Position numbers and translations under genes: made by a program
From: Xanthobacteraceae bacterium
Lineage (GTDB): Bacteria; Pseudomonadota; Alphaproteobacteria; Rhizobiales; Xanthobacteraceae
Reading direction: 5' to 3'
Length of the DNA stretch: 39,988 nucleotides
NCBI GenBank assembly: GCA_030037065.1
Contig: JASHRW010000426.1
Span: 1 to 39,988, forward strand
Notes under the pieces: model-generated
What the model saw: the letters and a program-made list of their open reading frames with translations, nothing else
The model's database searches: none
Told to the model about the DNA's origin: nothing
In this document: positions 37,245 through 39,988 of the stretch, one piece after another
Layout of the letters: every line of letters starts with the position of its first letter
How positions within the stretch are numbered: position 1 is the stretch's first letter

Positions 37245-37946
37245 ATGGCGCTATTGGAGACGCGCAGGCTCACGGCCTTCTACGGTGACTTTCAAGCGCT
37301 CTACGGCATCGACACGGTTCTCCAACTCGGCGAGACAGTCGCGATCATCGGCGCCAACGGCGCCGGCAAATCGACTTATCTCAAATCGATCGCCGGGCTG
37401 ATCCGCGGACCGGCCGAATCGGTCTGGTTCGACGGCCAGCCGATCGGCGCCCGCCAAGCGGCCGACGTGATGAAGCGCGGCATTACGCTGGTGCCGGAAG
37501 GCCGCCGGCTATTCCCTTCCCTCACGGTCGAGGAGAATCTCTTGATCGGCCGTTATGGGCGCAACGTGCCGGGACCCTGGTCGCTGGACGCAATCTACAC
37601 GCTGTTTCCGGCGCTCAAGGCGCGCCGCAACAGCGCCAGCACGACGCTGTCCGGCGGCGAGCAGCAGATGGTGGCGATCGGCCGGGCGCTCGTCTCAAAC
37701 CCGCGCGTGCTGCTATGCGACGAGATCAGTCTCGGGCTTGCGCCGATCGTCATCCGCGACCTGTACAACGCCCTGACGCAAATCAAGGCAGCGGGAACGA
37801 GTGTCATTGTGGTCGAGCAGGACATCGTGCAGGCGCTGCGGGTGTCGGATCGCATCTACTGCTTCCAGGAAGGCCGCTGCTCGCTGTCCGGCCGCCCGAC
37901 CGACCTGTCGCGTGAACAGATCCACCTCGCCTATTTCGGCACCTGA
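37245..37946 (+). CDS. ABC transporter ATP-binding protein (LivF-like, importer 2)
   Basis: AIIGANGAGKSTYLKSIAG; TLSGGEQQMVAIGRALVSNPRVLLCDEISLGLAPI. Confidence 0.93.
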   Translation: MALLETRRLTAFYGDFQALYGIDTVLQLGETVAIIGANGAGKSTYLKSIAGLIRGPAESVWFDGQPIGARQAADVMKRGITLVPEGRRLFPSLTVEENLLIGRYGRNVPGPWSLDAIYTLFPALKARRNSASTTLSGGEQQMVAIGRALVSNPRVLLCDEISLGLAPIVIRDLYNALTQIKAAGTSVIVVEQDIVQALRVSDRIYCFQEGRCSLSGRPTDLSREQIHLAYFGT

Positions 37947-37947
37947 T

Positions 37948-38817
37948 ATGACGCTGTGGGCCAATGCGCTGATGGAAGGCGTCCTGCTCGGTGGACTCTA
38001 TGCACTGTTTGCCGCCGGTCTATCGCTGATTTTCGGCATCATGCGGCTGGTCAACCTGGCGCATGGCGATCTGATCATTCTCGCAGCGTTCGTCGTCCTC
38101 AGCGTTGCCGCGTGGCTCAATATTGATCCGTTTGCCGCCACGCTCGCGGCCCTGCCCATCATGTTCCTGGCCGGCTTTGCCCTGCAATACTGCATTCTGA
38201 ACCGCACCCTCGGCCGCGGCCTCTTGCCGCCGCTGCTGGTGACCTTCGGCCTGTCGATCATCATCGAAAACGGCTTGCTCGAACTCTATTCGGCGGACAG
38301 CCGCCGCTTGCACGGCGGTTCGATCGAAACGTCCTCGATCGCACTCGGCCATAGCATCGGCATCGGCGTGGTCCCGCTGCTGACCCTTGCCTCTGCGATC
38401 GTCGTCATCCTGGCGCTCAATTTCATTTTTTATCGCACCGCGCTCGGCCGCGCCTTTCGCGCCACCGCCGACGATCTCGAAATCTCCCAGCTCATGGGTA
38501 TCGATCATCCGCGCATCTTCTCGATCGCCATGGGTCTCGCTTTCGTCGTCATCACGATTGCGGCGCTGTATCTCGGCATGCGGGCCAATTTTGATCCGAC
38601 CATAGGACCGGAACGCCTGCTCTATGCGTTCGAAGCGGTCATTATCGGCGGCTTGGGCAGCTTCTGGGGCACGCTGGTGGGCGGCATCATCATCGGCGTC
38701 GCCCAGACGGTCGGTGCCCAGATCGATCCGGAGTGGCAGATTCTCGCCGGCCATGTCGCCTTCCTGGCCGTTCTCGTATTTCGCCCCCGCGGCCTCTTTC
38801 CGCTCCCTGTCGACTAG
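37948..38817 (+). CDS. Branched-chain amino acid-type ABC permease (LivH-like, importer 2)
   Basis: Start MTLWANALMEGVLLGGLYALFAAGLSLIFGIMRLVNLAHGDLIIL at 37948. Confidence 0.93.
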   Translation: MTLWANALMEGVLLGGLYALFAAGLSLIFGIMRLVNLAHGDLIILAAFVVLSVAAWLNIDPFAATLAALPIMFLAGFALQYCILNRTLGRGLLPPLLVTFGLSIIIENGLLELYSADSRRLHGGSIETSSIALGHSIGIGVVPLLTLASAIVVILALNFIFYRTALGRAFRATADDLEISQLMGIDHPRIFSIAMGLAFVVITIAALYLGMRANFDPTIGPERLLYAFEAVIIGGLGSFWGTLVGGIIIGVAQTVGAQIDPEWQILAGHVAFLAVLVFRPRGLFPLPVD

Positions 38818-38827
38818 GGACGCGCCA

Positions 38828-39904
38828 ATGGCAAAGCACAGCAAATCCTTGGCCGGCACCGGACAATACCGCATCGTAACCGGAACGCCGGTCTCGCTGG
38901 TGGCGGCAGGGGGCACACTCATCTTGGTCGCCGTGCTGACCGCACTGCCCTTTTTCGCCGGACGCGACCTCCTCGAAAACATGATCTTTGTTTTCTACAT
39001 GCTGGCGCTGGCACAATGCTGGAATTTGCTGGCGGGCTACGCCGGGCTGGTTTCGGTCGGTCAGCAGGCCTTTGTCGGTCTGGGCGGCTACCTCTTGTTC
39101 GCCCTGACGATCATCGCCGGCATTGATCCGCTTGTCGCCATTCTTCTTGCCGGGGCAATTTCCGCGCTGTTTGCGCTGCCGACGGCGCTCATCGTGTTCA
39201 GGCTGCGCGGCGCCTATTTCGCCATCGGCACCTGGGTGGTCGCCGAAGTCTATCGCCTGTCGTTTGCCCAATTTCGGCAATTGGGCGGCGGCACGGGAAC
39301 ATCGCTCGGTCCCGATATCACCAACGCGGTTTTTGGCATTGACTGGGTCAAATCGCTGCTTGACGTACGGACGCCCGCCGCGCGCGATGTCATCTCGTAC
39401 TGGGCGGCACTGGCGCTTGCGGTCGGGACCCTCCTGCTTGTCTATCTCATTCTTCGCTCGCGCCGCGGGTTGGCGCTCGGTGCCATCCGCGATTCGGAGG
39501 AGGCGGCGGCGAGCGTCGGGGTGAACAACGCACGGGTCAAACTGGTCGTCTATATCATCGTCGCTGCCGTCACCGGCATGATCGGTGCGCTGATTTACCT
39601 GCAGAAGGCGCGCATTTCCCCCGACGCGGCGTTCTCGGTGCTGGATTGGACCGCCTATGTCATCTTTATCGTCGTCATCGGCGGCATCGGCACGATCGAG
39701 GGCCCGATTCTCGGCACGCTGATTTTCTATCTGCTGCAGAACTATCTCGCGAGCTACGGTCCCGTATACCTGATCCTTCTGGGCGCGCTCGCCATTCTGG
39801 TCATGTTGTTCGCTCCCAAGGGGCTGTGGGGTTACGTCTCGCAACGCTATGGGGTTGAGTTGTTGCCGATCCGGCGCCGCCTGGTCTGGAAGAAGGACCC
39901 ATAA
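38828..39904 (+). CDS. Branched-chain amino acid-type ABC permease (LivM-like, importer 2)
   Basis: Start MAKHSKSLAGTGQYR at 38828; NLLAGYAGLVSVGQQAFVGLGGYLLFAL; IGGIGTIEGPILGTLIFYLLQNYL. Confidence 0.92.
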   Translation: MAKHSKSLAGTGQYRIVTGTPVSLVAAGGTLILVAVLTALPFFAGRDLLENMIFVFYMLALAQCWNLLAGYAGLVSVGQQAFVGLGGYLLFALTIIAGIDPLVAILLAGAISALFALPTALIVFRLRGAYFAIGTWVVAEVYRLSFAQFRQLGGGTGTSLGPDITNAVFGIDWVKSLLDVRTPAARDVISYWAALALAVGTLLLVYLILRSRRGLALGAIRDSEEAAASVGVNNARVKLVVYIIVAAVTGMIGALIYLQKARISPDAAFSVLDWTAYVIFIVVIGGIGTIEGPILGTLIFYLLQNYLASYGPVYLILLGALAILVMLFAPKGLWGYVSQRYGVELLPIRRRLVWKKDP

Positions 39905-39988
39905 TGGGCGGCGCGGCGGCACGTTTGGACGGTTTTTGTCGGTTCGCCGTCGAGATCATCGGAGAGATCACGGTCGGCGCGCCCGCGC
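39904..39988 (+). CDS. Possible start of another operon gene, truncated by window end
   Basis: TAATG stop/start overlap; open reading MGGAAARLDGFCRFAVEIIGEITVGAPA to the edge; too short to assign. Confidence 0.3.
   Translation, partial: MGGAAARLDGFCRFAVEIIGEITVGAPA

Noticed and set aside
38690-39922. 410-aa minus-strand ORF opposite the LivM-like permease
   Set aside because: D/R/Q-rich antisense translation of a hydrophobic permease; no own motifs or RBS

Overview
A GC-rich, protein-dense window whose gene content and dispersed repeats suggest a Bradyrhizobium-like alphaproteobacterium (inference). No rRNA, tRNA, CRISPR array or intact transposon was recognised. Left half (1-18.5 kb): tandem GDSL esterases, a CxxCH/beta-propeller-like secreted protein, a coiled-coil membrane protein with a large internal repeat, three MFS transporters (one in an EmrA-EmrB-cupredoxin set), a metallophosphoesterase/anti-sigma deletion scar, a histidine phosphatase, an orphan molybdenum hydroxylase large subunit and a 2OG-Fe(II) oxygenase. 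Right half (18.5-40 kb): a probable catabolic island with several alpha/beta hydrolases, a cyclase-family hydrolase, an acid-ceramidase/NAAA-like Ntn hydrolase, an SDR, a luciferase-like flavin oxidoreductase, a Zn-alcohol dehydrogenase, an HpaB-type flavin monooxygenase and an IclR regulator, plus two complete branched-chain-amino-acid-type (Liv) ABC importers in identical gene order. The strongest novel signal is a 15-bp palindrome GTTCG-N5-CGAAC in three intergenic regions (before hpaB-like, between iclR and the second importer, and between the ADH operon and the first importer). At two of these it is paired with a one-mismatch copy at exactly 19 bp offset. This suggests one IclR-type regulon spanning the whole island. 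All family calls come from reading the sequence; no database search was run.
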